From Afipia clevelandensis ATCC 49720 (GTDB lineage: Bacteria > Pseudomonadota > Alphaproteobacteria > Rhizobiales > Xanthobacteraceae), in contig NZ_KB375281.1 in the NCBI RefSeq assembly GCF_000336555.1, positions 2,714,826 through 2,778,825 of the forward strand: DNA of 64,000 nt. Reading direction: 5' to 3'. The stretch's first letter is position 1, and each line of letters opens with the position of its first letter. Made by a program: the position numbers and the translations under genes. A model generated the notes under the pieces. It worked only from the letters and a program-made list of their open reading frames with translations, was not told the origin of the DNA and searched no databases. Below are positions 10,456-20,386 of the stretch, in pieces.

Positions 10456-11097
10456 TCAATGCACGGCCAGCAGCGCCTCGTTTCGCAGCCAGCCAGCGGT
10501 CGCGGCCTGCTTCCAGCTTTCGCAGGGAATATCCATCGCGCGATAGAGCGGCTTTTCAAAGCGAACCTGCCGCCAGTCGCTCGCCATCCCGCCGAACGTG
10601 TAGCCGGCCTTGCGGGCGAGACCGATCATCTGCTCGTTGTTGCGGAAGGTTTCGCCGAACAGCCGCAGCGCGCCGAGCGCTGCCGCACGGCATTCCAGAT
10701 TCGACAGGATCGCCGATCCGATCCCCTGGCCCTGCCACTCGTCACCGATCGACAGCCCGAATTCGGTGTTCTGCGTGTCGGCATTGTAGCTGTAGCGGGC
10801 CTCGCCAACGATGGTATCGGCGCTATCGACCCGCATTTCGGCGATGACCGCGAAGCGGCTGCCCTCACCGACATGAAGCGTCTTGTCGAGCTCCGACGGC
10901 GGCAACTCGCTCACGGCGCCCATCAGCCGATTGTAGCGCGACTGCCGCGACAGTCCGCGGAAGTAGGCCATCAGCCCGTCGGCGTCTTTCTGTTCGATGA
11001 AGCGAACCGTCAGCGGCTGCCCGCTCTTCAGCCGCACGATATCAGTGTAGCGGCCGAGATTGGTCAGGACGGAACTGTGATCGGGCTGGGCGAACAT
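10456..11097 (-). CDS. GNAT family N-acetyltransferase
   Basis: A 213-residue protein with an acetyltransferase fold. Visible pieces are VRFIEQKDADGLMAYFRGLS at the start of the domain, EFGLSIGDEWQGQGIGSAIL (acetyl-CoA loop Q-x-x-G-I-G) and LFGETFRNNEQMIGLARKAGY near the C-terminus. This resembles the stand-alone acetyltransferase domain related to the C-terminal part of Pat/acyl-CoA synthetase acetyltransferases. ATG 11097 is chosen because GGAG sits 7 nt upstream; in-frame alternatives exist at 11109 and, as TTG, at 11112. Substrate unknown. Confidence 0.8.
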   Translation of the reverse strand: MFAQPDHSSVLTNLGRYTDIVRLKSGQPLTVRFIEQKDADGLMAYFRGLSRQSRYNRLMGAVSELPPSELDKTLHVGEGSRFAVIAEMRVDSADTIVGEARYSYNADTQNTEFGLSIGDEWQGQGIGSAILSNLECRAAALGALRLFGETFRNNEQMIGLARKAGYTFGGMASDWRQVRFEKPLYRAMDIPCESWKQAATAGWLRNEALLAVH

Positions 11098-11186
11098 GGC
11101 ACGCTCCATCAACTCATTTTCCGACTTTGCCGGGCGTAAACAGGGGACCGGGTCCGGTTCAGCGAACCGGACCCGGTGGCAGGGGA

Positions 11187-11402
11187 TTACTCACGCCAGA
11201 ACGGCTTGCTGGCCTCGAAGGCGAAGTCGCTCCAGCTCGCGCCGACATCGTGGAAATCACGATCACTGAGGTGAGCCAGTTCAGCCCGCCGCTTGGAACG
11301 CTCGCTCCAGGTGTGCAACAGGTCGGAGATCGCGGCCGCAACCGGGTGAGGGATTGACGAGTGATGATGATTTGTCATCAAGTTGGTGGTGGTAGCAGAC
11401 AT
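11187..11402 (-). CDS. DUF1127 small protein
   Basis: A 71-residue arginine-containing small protein with the C-terminal DUF1127 core LAHLSDRDFHDVGAS. In alphaproteobacteria DUF1127 proteins have been linked to RNA turnover and to phosphate/carbon and stress responses. A strong ribosome-binding site (AGGAGG) sits 6 nt before ATG 11402. It is divergent from the LysR gene with about 110 bp between, an arrangement that suggests the regulator controls it. Confidence 0.85.
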   Translation of the reverse strand: MSATTTNLMTNHHHSSIPHPVAAAISDLLHTWSERSKRRAELAHLSDRDFHDVGASWSDFAFEASKPFWRE

Positions 11403-11481
11403 TGTAGCCTCCTAAAACGAATTCGATGCTAGGAATATCTGCTTCAAACCCCCTATTGACAAACGACACGTTGTCCCTCGT

Positions 11482-11502
11482 TATATGAGATAATCTCATA
11501 TA
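11482..11502. promoter_or_regulatory. Perfect palindrome in the DUF1127/LysR divergent region
   Basis: A 10-bp perfect inverted repeat, TATATGAGAT / ATCTCATATA with a single A between the arms. It lies 12 bp upstream of the LysR gene start and overlaps an upstream in-frame ATG at 11502. It is a likely regulator-binding site, probably autoregulatory. A second, weaker inverted repeat GACAA...TTGTC lies just upstream near 11458-11475. Confidence 0.6.
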
Positions 11503-11513
11503 TGAGAGGCTAC

Positions 11514-12410
11514 ATGGTCGCCCGATTGCCCTCCCTCAACGGTTTGCGCGCGTTTGAAGCCGCGGCGCGGCATCTCAGCTTCACCCTTGCGGCGGAGGAG
11601 CTGAACGTCACCCAGACCGCCATCAGCCATCAGATCCGGCGGCTGGAGGAGGAACTGGGCCTCAAGCTGTTCATCCGGCAAAGCCGGTCGCTGGCGCTGA
11701 CTCCGCAGGCCGCCGAGTATCTTCCCGGCATCCGCGCCGCGTTTCAGGACCTGCGCACCGCCACCGACCGCCTGCTGCGGAAAGGCGACGATCGCGTGCT
11801 GACGGTCAGCACCCTGACCTCGCTGGCGGTGAAATGGCTGCTACCCAGATTGTCGTCGTTTCAGGAACAGCATCCGGAGATTGACGTCCGCATCACCACC
11901 TCGACCGAACTGGTGGATTTCCGCACCACCAATGTCGACGCGGCCATTCGATACGGACAGGGGCGATGGCCGGGGCTGGAGGCCGAATGGCTGATGGCGG
12001 AACATCTGTTTCCGGTATGCAGCCCCAAGCTGCTGACCGGCGAGCGCGCGCTGCGGCAGCCGGAAGACCTCGCGCATGCCACGCTGCTGCATACGTCAAG
12101 CACCGTCGACGACTGGCGTCTCTGGCTGACCGCGGCAGGCTTGCCCGCGCACCTGTCGCAAAATCGCGGCCTGACATTCGATCTCGCCTTCATGACCATT
12201 CAGGCAGCGATTGATGGACTCGGTGTTGCCATGGGCCACACCGCCTATGTCGCAGATGACGTCGCCAATGGGCGGCTGGTGGTGCCGTTCAATGTCACCA
12301 TGCCGTCGGCGGGCTATTATTTTGTCACACCGCAAGACCGGCCGGTGACGCCGAAGCTCAAGCTGTTTCGCGACTGGCTGACAACGGTGTCGGCGCAGCA
12401 GCCTGCGTAA
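11514..12410 (+). CDS. LysR-type transcriptional regulator (GcvA-like)
   Basis: A 298-residue regulator. Residues 1-65 form the winged helix-turn-helix (LPSLNGLRAFEAAARHLSF, then LNVTQTAISHQIRRLEEELG), followed by a two-lobe periplasmic-binding-like effector domain. The N-terminus closely matches the GcvA group. ATG 11514 is preferred over 11502 because GAGAGG lies 4 nt upstream and the 11502 ATG lies inside an operator-like palindrome. The divergent DUF1127 gene is the likely target. Effector unknown. Confidence 0.88.
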   Translation: MVARLPSLNGLRAFEAAARHLSFTLAAEELNVTQTAISHQIRRLEEELGLKLFIRQSRSLALTPQAAEYLPGIRAAFQDLRTATDRLLRKGDDRVLTVSTLTSLAVKWLLPRLSSFQEQHPEIDVRITTSTELVDFRTTNVDAAIRYGQGRWPGLEAEWLMAEHLFPVCSPKLLTGERALRQPEDLAHATLLHTSSTVDDWRLWLTAAGLPAHLSQNRGLTFDLAFMTIQAAIDGLGVAMGHTAYVADDVANGRLVVPFNVTMPSAGYYFVTPQDRPVTPKLKLFRDWLTTVSAQQPA

Positions 12411-12463
12411 GATCCGAAAGGAAAGCTGCGGCATGCCTCAAGCGCGCCGCAGCCCTTCAGAAC

Positions 12464-14809
12464 TCAGGCCCGCGCCCGCATCTCGCGCGCCGCCGCGACC
12501 ATGTTGACCAGCGCAGGCCGCACCTCGGCCCAGCCCCGGGTCTTGAGACCGCAATCCGGATTGATCCAGAGCTGGTCCTCGGTCAGCCGCTTGCGGGCAA
12601 GCAACAGCAGTTCCGTCATCTCGGACACATCCGGCACGCGCGGCGAATGAATGTCGTAGACGCCCGGGCCGATTTCGTTCGGATACCGGTAAGTGACGAA
12701 CGCATCCAGCAATTCCATCTTGGAGCGCGAGGTTTCGATGGAAATCACATCCGCATCCATCGCACCAATGGCGTCGATGATGTCGTTGAACTCCGAGTAA
12801 CACATGTGGGTGTGGATCTGCGTGCGATCCGCCACGCCGGACGCCGCGATGCGGAAGCTGCCCACCGCCCAGTCGAGATAGGCTTTCCATTCCGAGCGGC
12901 GCAACGGGAGCCCCTCGCGCAGGGCCGCCTCGTCGATCTGGATCATGGTCGCGCCGGCCTTTTCAAGATCGGTCACCTCATCGCGGATCGCGAGCGCGAT
13001 CTGCCGGCAGGATTCGCTGCGCGGAATATCGTCGCGGACGAACGACCAGTTGAGGATGGTCACGGGGCCTGTAAGCATGCCCTTCATCGGCCGCTTGGTC
13101 AGTGACTGCGCATACGTCCACCATTCCACCGTCATCGGCTTTGGCCGCGACACGTCACCGAACAGGATCGGCGGACGGACGCAGCGCGAGCCGTAGCTCT
13201 GCACCCAAGCATGCTGGGTGAAGGCGAAGCCGGAGAGCTGCTCGCCGAAATACTGCACCATGTCGTTGCGCTCGAATTCGCCATGGACCAGCACGTCAAG
13301 GCCGATCTCCTCCTGCCATGCCACCGCGCGCCGGGTTTCCTCGCGCAGGAACCGGTCGTACTCGACCTGATTGATCGTGCCCTTGGTGAAGGCGGCGCGC
13401 GCCTTGCGCACCTCGCTGGTTTGCGGGAAAGAGCCGATAGTCGTGGTCGGGAACGCCGGCAGTTTGAAGCGGTCGCGCTGAACCTGCGCACGCGCCGCGA
13501 AGGCGCTGCGGCGATTGGCCATGTCCGCCGTGAGCGCGGCAACACGATCGGCCACCGCCTTGTTGTGAACTTTTGGCGACGACTGGCGCGAGGCAGCCGC
13601 GGCAGCGGACGCTGCGAGTTCGTCCTTGACCACGTCGCGCTGGCCGGAGAGAGCTTTTCCGAGCGTGGACAATTCCGTCATCTTCTGCAGCGAGAAGGCA
13701 AGCCAGCTCTTCAGGTCGGCGTCGAGTTTCGTCTCCCGGTCGAGATCGACGGGCACATGCAGCAAGGAACATGACGGCGCAAGCTGAATGCGATGCGCGC
13801 CGACCTGTTTTAGAATCGGTTCAAGCCGCTCCAGCACGTTCGGCAGATCGCTGCGCCAGACATTGCGACCGTCGATCACGCCAAGGGAGAGAACGCTGTC
13901 AGCGGGAAGCAGGTGAATGATCGCTTCGGCCTGAGCCCGGCCGCGAACCAGATCGAGATGAATCCCCGCCACCGGCAGCCTGGCCGCAAGAGCGGCGTTG
14001 TCATCCAGCGCACCGAAATAGGTGGCAAGCATGATCCGCAGACCGGGAACCTTCAGCGCGAATTCGCTGTACGCCGCCCTGAGGGCAGCCTTCTCGGCAG
14101 CATCGAGATCGAGCACAAGGCACGGCTCGTCGATCTGCACCCAGTCCGCTCCCTCCGCAGCGAGCCTCCCGAGCACATCAATGTAGACCGGCAGCAGTTT
14201 CGGCAGCAGCGACATCCGGTCCGGCAACTCGCTCTTGCCGAGTTTGAGAAACGTCACCGGCCCCAGCAGAACGGGCCGGGTCTGATAGCCGAGCACCTTG
14301 GCTTCCCTGTATTCGTCAATCGGCTTGGTCGAGGACAGCGCGAAGGTCTGATCCTTCGCGAACTCCGGCACCATGTAGTGATAGTTGGTGTCGAACCACT
14401 TGGTCATTTCCTGCGCCGGCGCACCGTGGCCGTGATGCTGATGGGCGTGACCGTGTTCGCAGGCTTCGCCGTCGCCCTGCGAGCCGCGCGCCATTGCGAA
14501 ATACGTCGCCAGCGAAACCGGACCGCCCTTCCAGCCGTAGATGGCTGGAATCGCGCCGACCATCACGCTGGTGTCGAGCACCTGATCGTAGAACGAGAAA
14601 TCGTTCGACGGGATGACTGTGACGCCGCGCGCCTTCTGGCGCGCCCAGTTGTCCGCGCGAAGCTGCGCGGCGGTTTTGACGAGCGCAGCCTCGTCGATCT
14701 TGCCCGACCAGAAACTTTCCAGCGCGGTCTTCAGTTCGCGATGGGGGCCGATACGCGGCGTGCCCAGCGTAGCGACGGGAATGGAAGCAACAGAAGACGA
14801 ATTTGACAT
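12464..14809 (-). CDS. metE: Cobalamin-independent methionine synthase
   Basis: Transfers a methyl group from 5-methyltetrahydropteroyltri-L-glutamate to homocysteine without B12; about 781 residues. Family landmarks include [17 protein letters not shown] in the N-terminal domain and, in the catalytic barrel, [38 protein letters not shown] (zinc histidine and cysteine) and [13 protein letters not shown] (zinc cysteine). A histidine-rich stretch ([13 protein letters not shown], about residue 150) precedes EMTKWF and looks longer than in most relatives. ATG 14809 is chosen over an in-frame upstream start at 14890 that would fall in the riboswitch. A cobalamin riboswitch precedes it. Confidence 0.95.
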   Translation of the reverse strand: MSNSSSVASIPVATLGTPRIGPHRELKTALESFWSGKIDEAALVKTAAQLRADNWARQKARGVTVIPSNDFSFYDQVLDTSVMVGAIPAIYGWKGGPVSLATYFAMARGSQGDGEACEHGHAHQHHGHGAPAQEMTKWFDTNYHYMVPEFAKDQTFALSSTKPIDEYREAKVLGYQTRPVLLGPVTFLKLGKSELPDRMSLLPKLLPVYIDVLGRLAAEGADWVQIDEPCLVLDLDAAEKAALRAAYSEFALKVPGLRIMLATYFGALDDNAALAARLPVAGIHLDLVRGRAQAEAIIHLLPADSVLSLGVIDGRNVWRSDLPNVLERLEPILKQVGAHRIQLAPSCSLLHVPVDLDRETKLDADLKSWLAFSLQKMTELSTLGKALSGQRDVVKDELAASAAAAASRQSSPKVHNKAVADRVAALTADMANRRSAFAARAQVQRDRFKLPAFPTTTIGSFPQTSEVRKARAAFTKGTINQVEYDRFLREETRRAVAWQEEIGLDVLVHGEFERNDMVQYFGEQLSGFAFTQHAWVQSYGSRCVRPPILFGDVSRPKPMTVEWWTYAQSLTKRPMKGMLTGPVTILNWSFVRDDIPRSESCRQIALAIRDEVTDLEKAGATMIQIDEAALREGLPLRRSEWKAYLDWAVGSFRIAASGVADRTQIHTHMCYSEFNDIIDAIGAMDADVISIETSRSKMELLDAFVTYRYPNEIGPGVYDIHSPRVPDVSEMTELLLLARKRLTEDQLWINPDCGLKTRGWAEVRPALVNMVAAAREMRARA

Positions 14810-14889
14810 CGGCAAACCCCGTGATGTTGGGGCAGGGCCGGACATGCGCGAACAACAGCGACGGCGGCGCCGTCCTCTCGCAAGCGACA

Positions 14890-15112
14890 CACCGGGGCAC
14901 CCCGCCCGTGGACGTTATGTGATCGCGGCAGGTCTCCTGGCTCACGGGTCGCAGCCTTGCGTCCGCCTTCCCGCGGCGCGCGCCGCAGTGGCATCAATGG
15001 ACAAGGCTCGCCGCTGACAGTTGCGGGGGCAGCTCCGGGATCGCGGATCGTCTCCGCTCACCGGATTCCCTCTTAGCTTCCGGTCTCGAAAGACCGGCAG
15101 AACCACGATGCG
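14890..15112 (-). promoter_or_regulatory. Cobalamin (B12) riboswitch upstream of metE
   Basis: Read on the minus strand, the 5' part contains AAGAGGGAATCCGGTG, the middle contains GCTGCCCCCGCAACTG, and the 3' part contains the B12-box core GAGCCAGGAGACCTGCC, in the right order and spacing. These are hallmark conserved blocks of the AdoCbl riboswitch. It lies 80 bp upstream of metE. By family knowledge, B12 binding should shut off metE when B12 allows use of MetH. Boundaries are approximate. Confidence 0.93.
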
Positions 15113-15396
15113 AAGGTTATGCGGGAATGGCGCGAAGCCGGTCAAAGGGAAAACTTCCCACTGCGCGGGCGCAAACCGCGGGCGCGACACCAGTGGGCAG
15201 CGCCGTTTGCGCGAATCCTTCAGTGATTCGGATTTCTCCGGCCGGTTTCGCCGCGCCAGCCGAAATCAGCCCCCGCGTGGAGAAGTGGAAGGACGCTCGC
15301 GCAATCCAGAACGGCCCGATTTTCCAGCGCTTCGGGAATAGCGGGGACGGCTCTTAATCTTTTCTTGACACTTTGCGGTTCGTATCACCACATATG
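15113..15396. other. Spacer between two divergent riboswitches
   Basis: This 284-bp spacer should hold both divergent promoters. A TTGACA at 15365-15370 is a good -35 candidate for the nrdA leader; I could not assign a convincing -10. No gene is supported here. Confidence 0.4.
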
Positions 15397-15622
15397 GGTG
15401 TCACGGTTCCACTAGTCTCAAAATCTAGTGGCTAAGATGGGAAGCCGGTGGGCTGCATCTCTTGCAGCGAATCCGGCGCTGCCCCCGCAACTGTAAGCAG
15501 TGAGTTGAATCCGGCCGATGTCACTGATGCGATTTCGCATCGGGAAGACAGGATTCAACGCCGACCTGCGAGCCAGGAGACCTGCCGCGACACCGAGAAA
15601 ACGTCCACGGACGGGGTGTCCG
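15397..15622 (+). promoter_or_regulatory. Cobalamin (B12) riboswitch upstream of nrdA
   Basis: The plus strand shows GGGAAGCCGGTG, then GCTGCCCCCGCAACTGTAAG, then GCGAGCCAGGAGACCTGCC, the same conserved B12-riboswitch blocks in the same order as upstream of metE. Downstream, CCCCGT (15673-15678) can pair with ACGGGG (15695-15700) just before the nrdA start at 15708. This could hide the ribosome-binding region and serve as the expression platform. Predicted effect: B12 represses the class I enzyme when a B12-dependent class II enzyme could be used. Confidence 0.92.
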
Positions 15623-15707
15623 GCGGCCGCGTGCAAACGGCTGTATGGCCGTGTGCTCATGCGCCTTCGATTCCCCGTTACTTACAAAAGCATCACGGGG
15701 TCATTCG

Positions 15708-18614
15708 ATGTCGCTCAACCTGCATTCCACAAAGAACGAAAATCAGCCGATCATTCAGTTGAGTCTCGAATCGCTTGCGCAATCCGCGCCGAGCGAACCT
15801 GCCATGCAGGTGATCCGCCGCAACGGCACCGTGTCGAAATTCGATCCGTCGAAAATCTCGATCGCGATGACCAAGGCATTCCTCGCCGTCGAGGGTCACA
15901 CCGCAGCCGCCTCGCGCCGCGTGCATGAAATCGTTGAGCAACTGACACAGGAAGTGACTACCGCCCTCACCCGGCGCGTTGGCGAGGGCCGCACCTTTCA
16001 CATCGAGGACGTGCAGGATCAGGTCGAACTCGCGCTGATGCGCAGCGAACATCACAAGGTGGCCCGTGCCTATGTGCTGTATCGCGAGGAGCGCGCCCGC
16101 GAACGCGCCGAGAAGATTGTCGCGCAGAAGGCCCCGGCCGAACCCGTCTTGCATACGACGCTGGCGGATGGCACGCGCGTGGTCCTCGACACCCGGCGGC
16201 TGGAAGCCATCATCGCCGAAGCCTGCGCCGGTCTCGACGGCGTCGATGCCGCCCTCGTGCTCACAGAAGCGCGCCGCAATCTCTACGATGGCATCGGCCA
16301 GGACGAACTCGCCCTCGCCTCGATCATGGCCTCGCGCACGCTGGTGGAACAGGAGCCGAATTATTCCTACGTCTCCTCTCGCCTGTTGCTGGACAAGCTG
16401 CGCGGCGAGGTCCTGAGCTTCGTGCATGCTACGCCCATGACGGCGACACAGGCCGAAATGGCCACCCGCTACGCCGAGTATTTTGCGGCCTATGTGAAAG
16501 TCGGCATCCAGGCTGAACTGCTCGACCCCGAACTCAGCCGCTTCGATCTTGCGCGGCTCGCCGCGGCGCTGAAGCCCGAACGCGACCTGCAATTCCAGTT
16601 CCTCGGGCTGCAGACGCTGTATGACCGGTACTTCCTGCACGTCCGCAACCGGCGGATCGAACTGCCGCAAGCCTTCTTCATGCGCGTGGCGATGGGCCTT
16701 GCCATGCGCGAGATCGACCGTGAGGCGCGCGCCATCGAATTCTACAATCTGCTCTCGTCGTTCGACTTCATGGCTTCCACCCCGACGCTGTTCAACTCGG
16801 GCACGCTGCGCCCGCAGCTCTCGTCCTGCTTCCTCACCACCGTGGCGGACGATCTCGACGGCATCTTCAAGTCGATCAAGGACAACGCGCTGCTGGCAAA
16901 ATATTCCGGCGGTCTCGGCAATGACTGGACGCCGGTGCGCGGCCTCGGTGCACACATCAAGGGCACCAATGGTGAAAGCCAGGGTGTGGTCCCGTTCCTG
17001 AAGGTCGCGAACGACACCGCGATAGCCGTCAATCAGGGCGGCAAGCGCAAGGGCGCGGTCTGCGCCTATCTCGAGACATGGCACATCGACATCGAGGAAT
17101 TCCTCGACCTGCGCAAGAACACCGGCGACGACCGCCGCCGCACCCACGACATGAACACTGCCAACTGGGTGCCGGACCTGTTTATGCAGCGCGTCGAGCA
17201 GGACGGCGAATGGAGCCTGTTCTCGCCGGATGAAACGCCGGACCTGCACGACCTTTACGGCCCGAAGTTCAAGACCGCTTATGAAGCTTATGAAGCCAAG
17301 GCGGACCGCGGCGAAATGCGCGTGTTCAAGCGCGTCCGCGCCACGGACCTGTGGCGGCGCATGCTGACCATGCTGTTCGAGACCGGACATCCCTGGATCA
17401 CCTTCAAGGATCCCTGCAACCTGCGCTCGCCGCAGCAGCATGTCGGCGTGGTGCATTCCTCCAATCTCTGCACCGAAATCACACTCAACACCTCGGCGGA
17501 TGAAGTCGCGGTCTGCAACCTCGGCTCTGTCAACCTGCTCAACCACACCACGGGCAGCGGGATCGACCACGACAAGCTGAAGCGCACCGTCACGACGGCC
17601 GTGCGGATGCTCGACAATGTGGTCGACATCAATTTCTACACCATCCCCGAAGCGCGGCGCTCCAACCTGCGTCACCGCCCGGTCGGCCTCGGCCTGATGG
17701 GCTTCCAGGATGCGCTGCATGCACAGCGCATTCCGGTCGCCACCGAGAAGGCCGTCGCCTTCGCCGATGAAAGCATGGAGGCGATCAGCTATCACGCCAT
17801 CTCGGCCTCCGTCGATCTTGCCGCCGAGCGCGGACGCTATCCCTCGTTCGATGGCTCGCTGTGGTCGCGCGGCATCCTGCCGATCGATTCGATTGCGATC
17901 CTGTCCGACGCACGCGGCGGCGCGACCTTCGACACCTCGACAACTTTGGACTGGTCGAGCCTGCGCGAGCGTGTGCGCGAGACCGGCATGCGCAACTCCA
18001 ATGTGATGGCGATCGCGCCGACGGCGACGATTTCCAACATCTGCGGCGTCGCGCAGTCGATTGAGCCCGCATACCAGAACCTCTACGTCAAATCGAACAT
18101 GTCCGGCGACTTCACCGAGGTGAACGAGTTTCTGGTGCGCGATCTCAAATCACGCGGGCTGTGGGACGAGGTGATGGTCTCCGACCTGAAATATTTCGAC
18201 GGCAGCGTCGGCCAGATCGACCGCGTGCCGGACGACCTCAAGGCGCTCTACGCCACCGCCTTCGAGATCGACACCGCATGGCTGATCGAAGCCGCGGCCC
18301 GCCGCCAGAAGTGGATTGATCAGGCGCAGTCGCTCAATCTCTATATCGCGAATCCGTCAGGCAAGAAGCTGGACCAGCTCTATCGCCTCGCCTGGAGCCT
18401 TGGCCTCAAGACCACCTATTACCTGCGCTCGCGCAGCGCCACCCATGTCGAGAAATCCACACTCAAAGGCACCGACGGCAAGCTGAACGCCGTGTCGGCA
18501 ACGGCCACGGCGGCCGCTGCCCCGATCATTGTGCCGCAGGCAGGAAAGCAAACCGACTTTGCGGAGGCCCTCGCCTGCTCGATCGACAATCCCGACTGCG
18601 AGGCGTGCCAGTAA
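15708..18614 (+). CDS. nrdA: Ribonucleoside-diphosphate reductase, large (alpha) subunit
   Basis: Aerobic class I reductase large subunit making deoxyribonucleotides, 968 residues. It is long because of two N-terminal ATP-cone-like regions (about residues 33-120, from MQVIRRNGTVSKFDPSKI, and about 145-240). The catalytic barrel carries the cysteine in RPQLSSCFLT, the NLCTEITL motif (Asn-x-Cys-x-Glu) and the C-terminal redox pair in CSIDNPDCEAC. ATG 15708 is selected because it follows the riboswitch and gives a normal N-terminus; the frame is open further upstream to 15645. nrdB follows after an intergenic palindromic repeat. Confidence 0.95.
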   Translation: MSLNLHSTKNENQPIIQLSLESLAQSAPSEPAMQVIRRNGTVSKFDPSKISIAMTKAFLAVEGHTAAASRRVHEIVEQLTQEVTTALTRRVGEGRTFHIEDVQDQVELALMRSEHHKVARAYVLYREERARERAEKIVAQKAPAEPVLHTTLADGTRVVLDTRRLEAIIAEACAGLDGVDAALVLTEARRNLYDGIGQDELALASIMASRTLVEQEPNYSYVSSRLLLDKLRGEVLSFVHATPMTATQAEMATRYAEYFAAYVKVGIQAELLDPELSRFDLARLAAALKPERDLQFQFLGLQTLYDRYFLHVRNRRIELPQAFFMRVAMGLAMREIDREARAIEFYNLLSSFDFMASTPTLFNSGTLRPQLSSCFLTTVADDLDGIFKSIKDNALLAKYSGGLGNDWTPVRGLGAHIKGTNGESQGVVPFLKVANDTAIAVNQGGKRKGAVCAYLETWHIDIEEFLDLRKNTGDDRRRTHDMNTANWVPDLFMQRVEQDGEWSLFSPDETPDLHDLYGPKFKTAYEAYEAKADRGEMRVFKRVRATDLWRRMLTMLFETGHPWITFKDPCNLRSPQQHVGVVHSSNLCTEITLNTSADEVAVCNLGSVNLLNHTTGSGIDHDKLKRTVTTAVRMLDNVVDINFYTIPEARRSNLRHRPVGLGLMGFQDALHAQRIPVATEKAVAFADESMEAISYHAISASVDLAAERGRYPSFDGSLWSRGILPIDSIAILSDARGGATFDTSTTLDWSSLRERVRETGMRNSNVMAIAPTATISNICGVAQSIEPAYQNLYVKSNMSGDFTEVNEFLVRDLKSRGLWDEVMVSDLKYFDGSVGQIDRVPDDLKALYATAFEIDTAWLIEAAARRQKWIDQAQSLNLYIANPSGKKLDQLYRLAWSLGLKTTYYLRSRSATHVEKSTLKGTDGKLNAVSATATAAAAPIIVPQAGKQTDFAEALACSIDNPDCEACQ

Positions 18615-18621
18615 CCCTCGC

Positions 18622-18702
18622 CGTCATTGCGAGCGAAGCGAAGCAATCCATGGCGACGAAAGAAAGCTGGATTGCCTCGTCGCTACGCTCCTCGCAATGA
18701 CG
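18622..18702. repeat. Intergenic palindromic repeat, copy 2
   Basis: Same family as the repeat at 6285-6361: left arm GTCATTGCGAGCGAAGCG, right arm CTCCTCGCAATGACG. It starts 7 bp after the nrdA stop and lies between nrdA and nrdB, where a stable hairpin could set the ratio of the two subunit mRNAs. Confidence 0.8.
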
Positions 18703-18736
18703 ATAACCGCCAATATTGAATACGAAAGATAATCCC

Positions 18737-19864
18737 ATGCTCGACTGGTCAGACTCAACATCATCCGCCACGCCATCGGCCGCCGCGATCTTCAACACAC
18801 CACCCGGTGCCGAACAGACTGGCCTCGGCACCATCGACCGCAGCGGCGGGCGCGTGTCCGTCGACGAAAAGCGGATGATCAACTGCCGCGCCGACGTCAA
18901 CCAGCTCCTTCCGCTCAAATACAAATGGGCGTGGGAAAAATATCTCGCCGGCTGCAACAACCACTGGATGCCCACCGAAGTCTCGATGCAGGCGGATATC
19001 GCGCTGTGGAAATCGCGCGACGGACTGACCGAGGACGAGCGCCGCGCCATCAAGCGCAATCTTGGTTTCTTCGCGGCCTCCGAAAGCCTTGTCGCCAACA
19101 ACATCGTGCTGGCGATCTACCGCCATCTCACCAATCCGGAATGTCGGCAATATCTGCTGCGGCAGGCTTTCGAGGAGGCGGTGCACACCCACACTTTCCA
19201 GTACGTCGTGGAAAGCCTCGGTCTCGACGAGGGCGAGCTGTTCAACATGTACCGCGAGGTGCCCTCGATCACCGACAAGGCGGCCTGGGCGCTGAAACAC
19301 ACGCAAAATCTCGACAATCCGGATTTCACCACCGGAACGCTGGAAAGCGATCAGGCGTTCCTCCGCGATCTCGTCGCTTTCTATGTCGTGTTTGAAGGCA
19401 TGTGGTTCTACACCGGATTCGCGCAAATCCTTTCGCTCGGACGGCGCAACAAGATGGTCGGCATCGCCGAGCAGTACCAGTACATCCTGCGCGACGAGAG
19501 TATCCACCTGAACTTCGGCATCGACGTCATCAACCAGATCAAGCTGGAGAATCCTCATCTGTGGACGAAGGAGTTTCAGGAAGACGTCCGCGGCATGCTG
19601 AAGGAGGCCGCTGAACTGGAGGCGGCCTATGGGCGGGACACCATGCCGCGCGGGTTCCTCGGTCTCAATGCAGCGCTGTGCGAACAGTACATGCACTTCA
19701 TCGCCAACCGCCGCTGCGCGCAGATCGGCCTCGCCCCGGTGTTCGCGGAAACCGACAATCCATTCCCTTGGATGTCCGAAGTGATGGACCTGAAGAAGGA
19801 AAAGAACTTCTTTGAAACGCGCGTGATCGAATACCAGAACGGCGGCGCGCTCTCCTGGGATTGA
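18737..19864 (+). CDS. nrdB: Ribonucleoside-diphosphate reductase, small (beta) subunit
   Basis: Ferritin-like di-metal subunit that generates the radical used by NrdA; 375 residues. Metal ligands are visible in [29 protein letters not shown] (E-E-x-x-H) and [13 protein letters not shown] (D-E-x-x-H). ATG 18737 is preferred; an in-frame TTG at 18716 would add 7 residues. It lies about 120 bp after nrdA and should share the B12-controlled transcript. A GC hairpin follows. Confidence 0.94.
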   Translation: MLDWSDSTSSATPSAAAIFNTPPGAEQTGLGTIDRSGGRVSVDEKRMINCRADVNQLLPLKYKWAWEKYLAGCNNHWMPTEVSMQADIALWKSRDGLTEDERRAIKRNLGFFAASESLVANNIVLAIYRHLTNPECRQYLLRQAFEEAVHTHTFQYVVESLGLDEGELFNMYREVPSITDKAAWALKHTQNLDNPDFTTGTLESDQAFLRDLVAFYVVFEGMWFYTGFAQILSLGRRNKMVGIAEQYQYILRDESIHLNFGIDVINQIKLENPHLWTKEFQEDVRGMLKEAAELEAAYGRDTMPRGFLGLNAALCEQYMHFIANRRCAQIGLAPVFAETDNPFPWMSEVMDLKKEKNFFETRVIEYQNGGALSWD

Positions 19865-19880
19865 GATGGCAGGGAGCGGA

Positions 19881-19897
19881 CCGGGCCGAAAGCCCGG
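19881..19897 (+). terminator. Hairpin after nrdB
   Basis: CCGGGC / GCCCGG with a 5-nt loop, 16 bp after the nrdB stop. It has no T-run, so it is a weak intrinsic terminator or an mRNA-end stabiliser. Confidence 0.4.
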
Positions 19898-19924
19898 CCT
19901 GCGCCTCTCGCCATAAATCTCGCC

Positions 19925-20293
19925 ATGAATCTCACCACGGATCGCAGGCCACCGCCGGACCTTGCTGAAAGGCGCAAAAGCCGCGGTCAGCGGCAAAGCT
20001 ACATTAATGTCTGTTTGCGAGACTGCCCCGATTGGGGAGATCCCGCTTTGGACGATTCATTTTTGATCAGATGCACCAAGTGCAAGGGAAGTTTCCGCGA
20101 CAAGGCGCGGAGGGTCCAGAACGGATACTCCCGGCAATGCCCGATGTGCGAGCGCGTCCTGTTCTTCGAGGAAGGCACGCCCGACAAGAATGTCCAGAAG
20201 GCGCTGGTTGATGCGCGGCACCTGCGAAAGGCGCTGCGCGAGCATGAGGACGCCAAACGGCCCTCTGCTCCGTTCCGGTTTCGCCGATCCTGA
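19925..20293 (+). CDS. Small zinc-ribbon protein, unknown function
   Basis: A 122-residue basic protein with two C-x-x-C knuckles, IRCTKCKGSF and RQCPMCERVLFF, spaced as in a zinc ribbon, followed by a helical basic tail. The earlier cysteines (VCLRDCPDW) may also contribute. It starts at an ATG about 60 bp after nrdB and ends before the inferred left edge of island 1, so I place it on the chromosome. Function unknown; a nucleic-acid or protein-binding role is only an inference. Confidence 0.55.
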   Translation: MNLTTDRRPPPDLAERRKSRGQRQSYINVCLRDCPDWGDPALDDSFLIRCTKCKGSFRDKARRVQNGYSRQCPMCERVLFFEEGTPDKNVQKALVDARHLRKALREHEDAKRPSAPFRFRRS

Positions 20294-20375
20294 AGACGGC
20301 ATTCCTGCAAGGCAGGTCCCGAAAAGCCGATCAGTCGTTGTTCGCGGAAATCTGACTTCGGCAAAATTTGAATGA

Positions 20376-20386
20376 ATGGCGCGCCC
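20376..20386. repeat. Candidate attL core of island 1
   Basis: ATGGCGCGCCC, identical to 47426-47436 at the end of the serine recombinase gene and to the 3' end (acceptor plus CCA) of the tRNA-Arg at 61232-61242 except for its first base. Sequence on either side differs, as expected for a short serine-recombinase crossover region. Confidence 0.55.
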
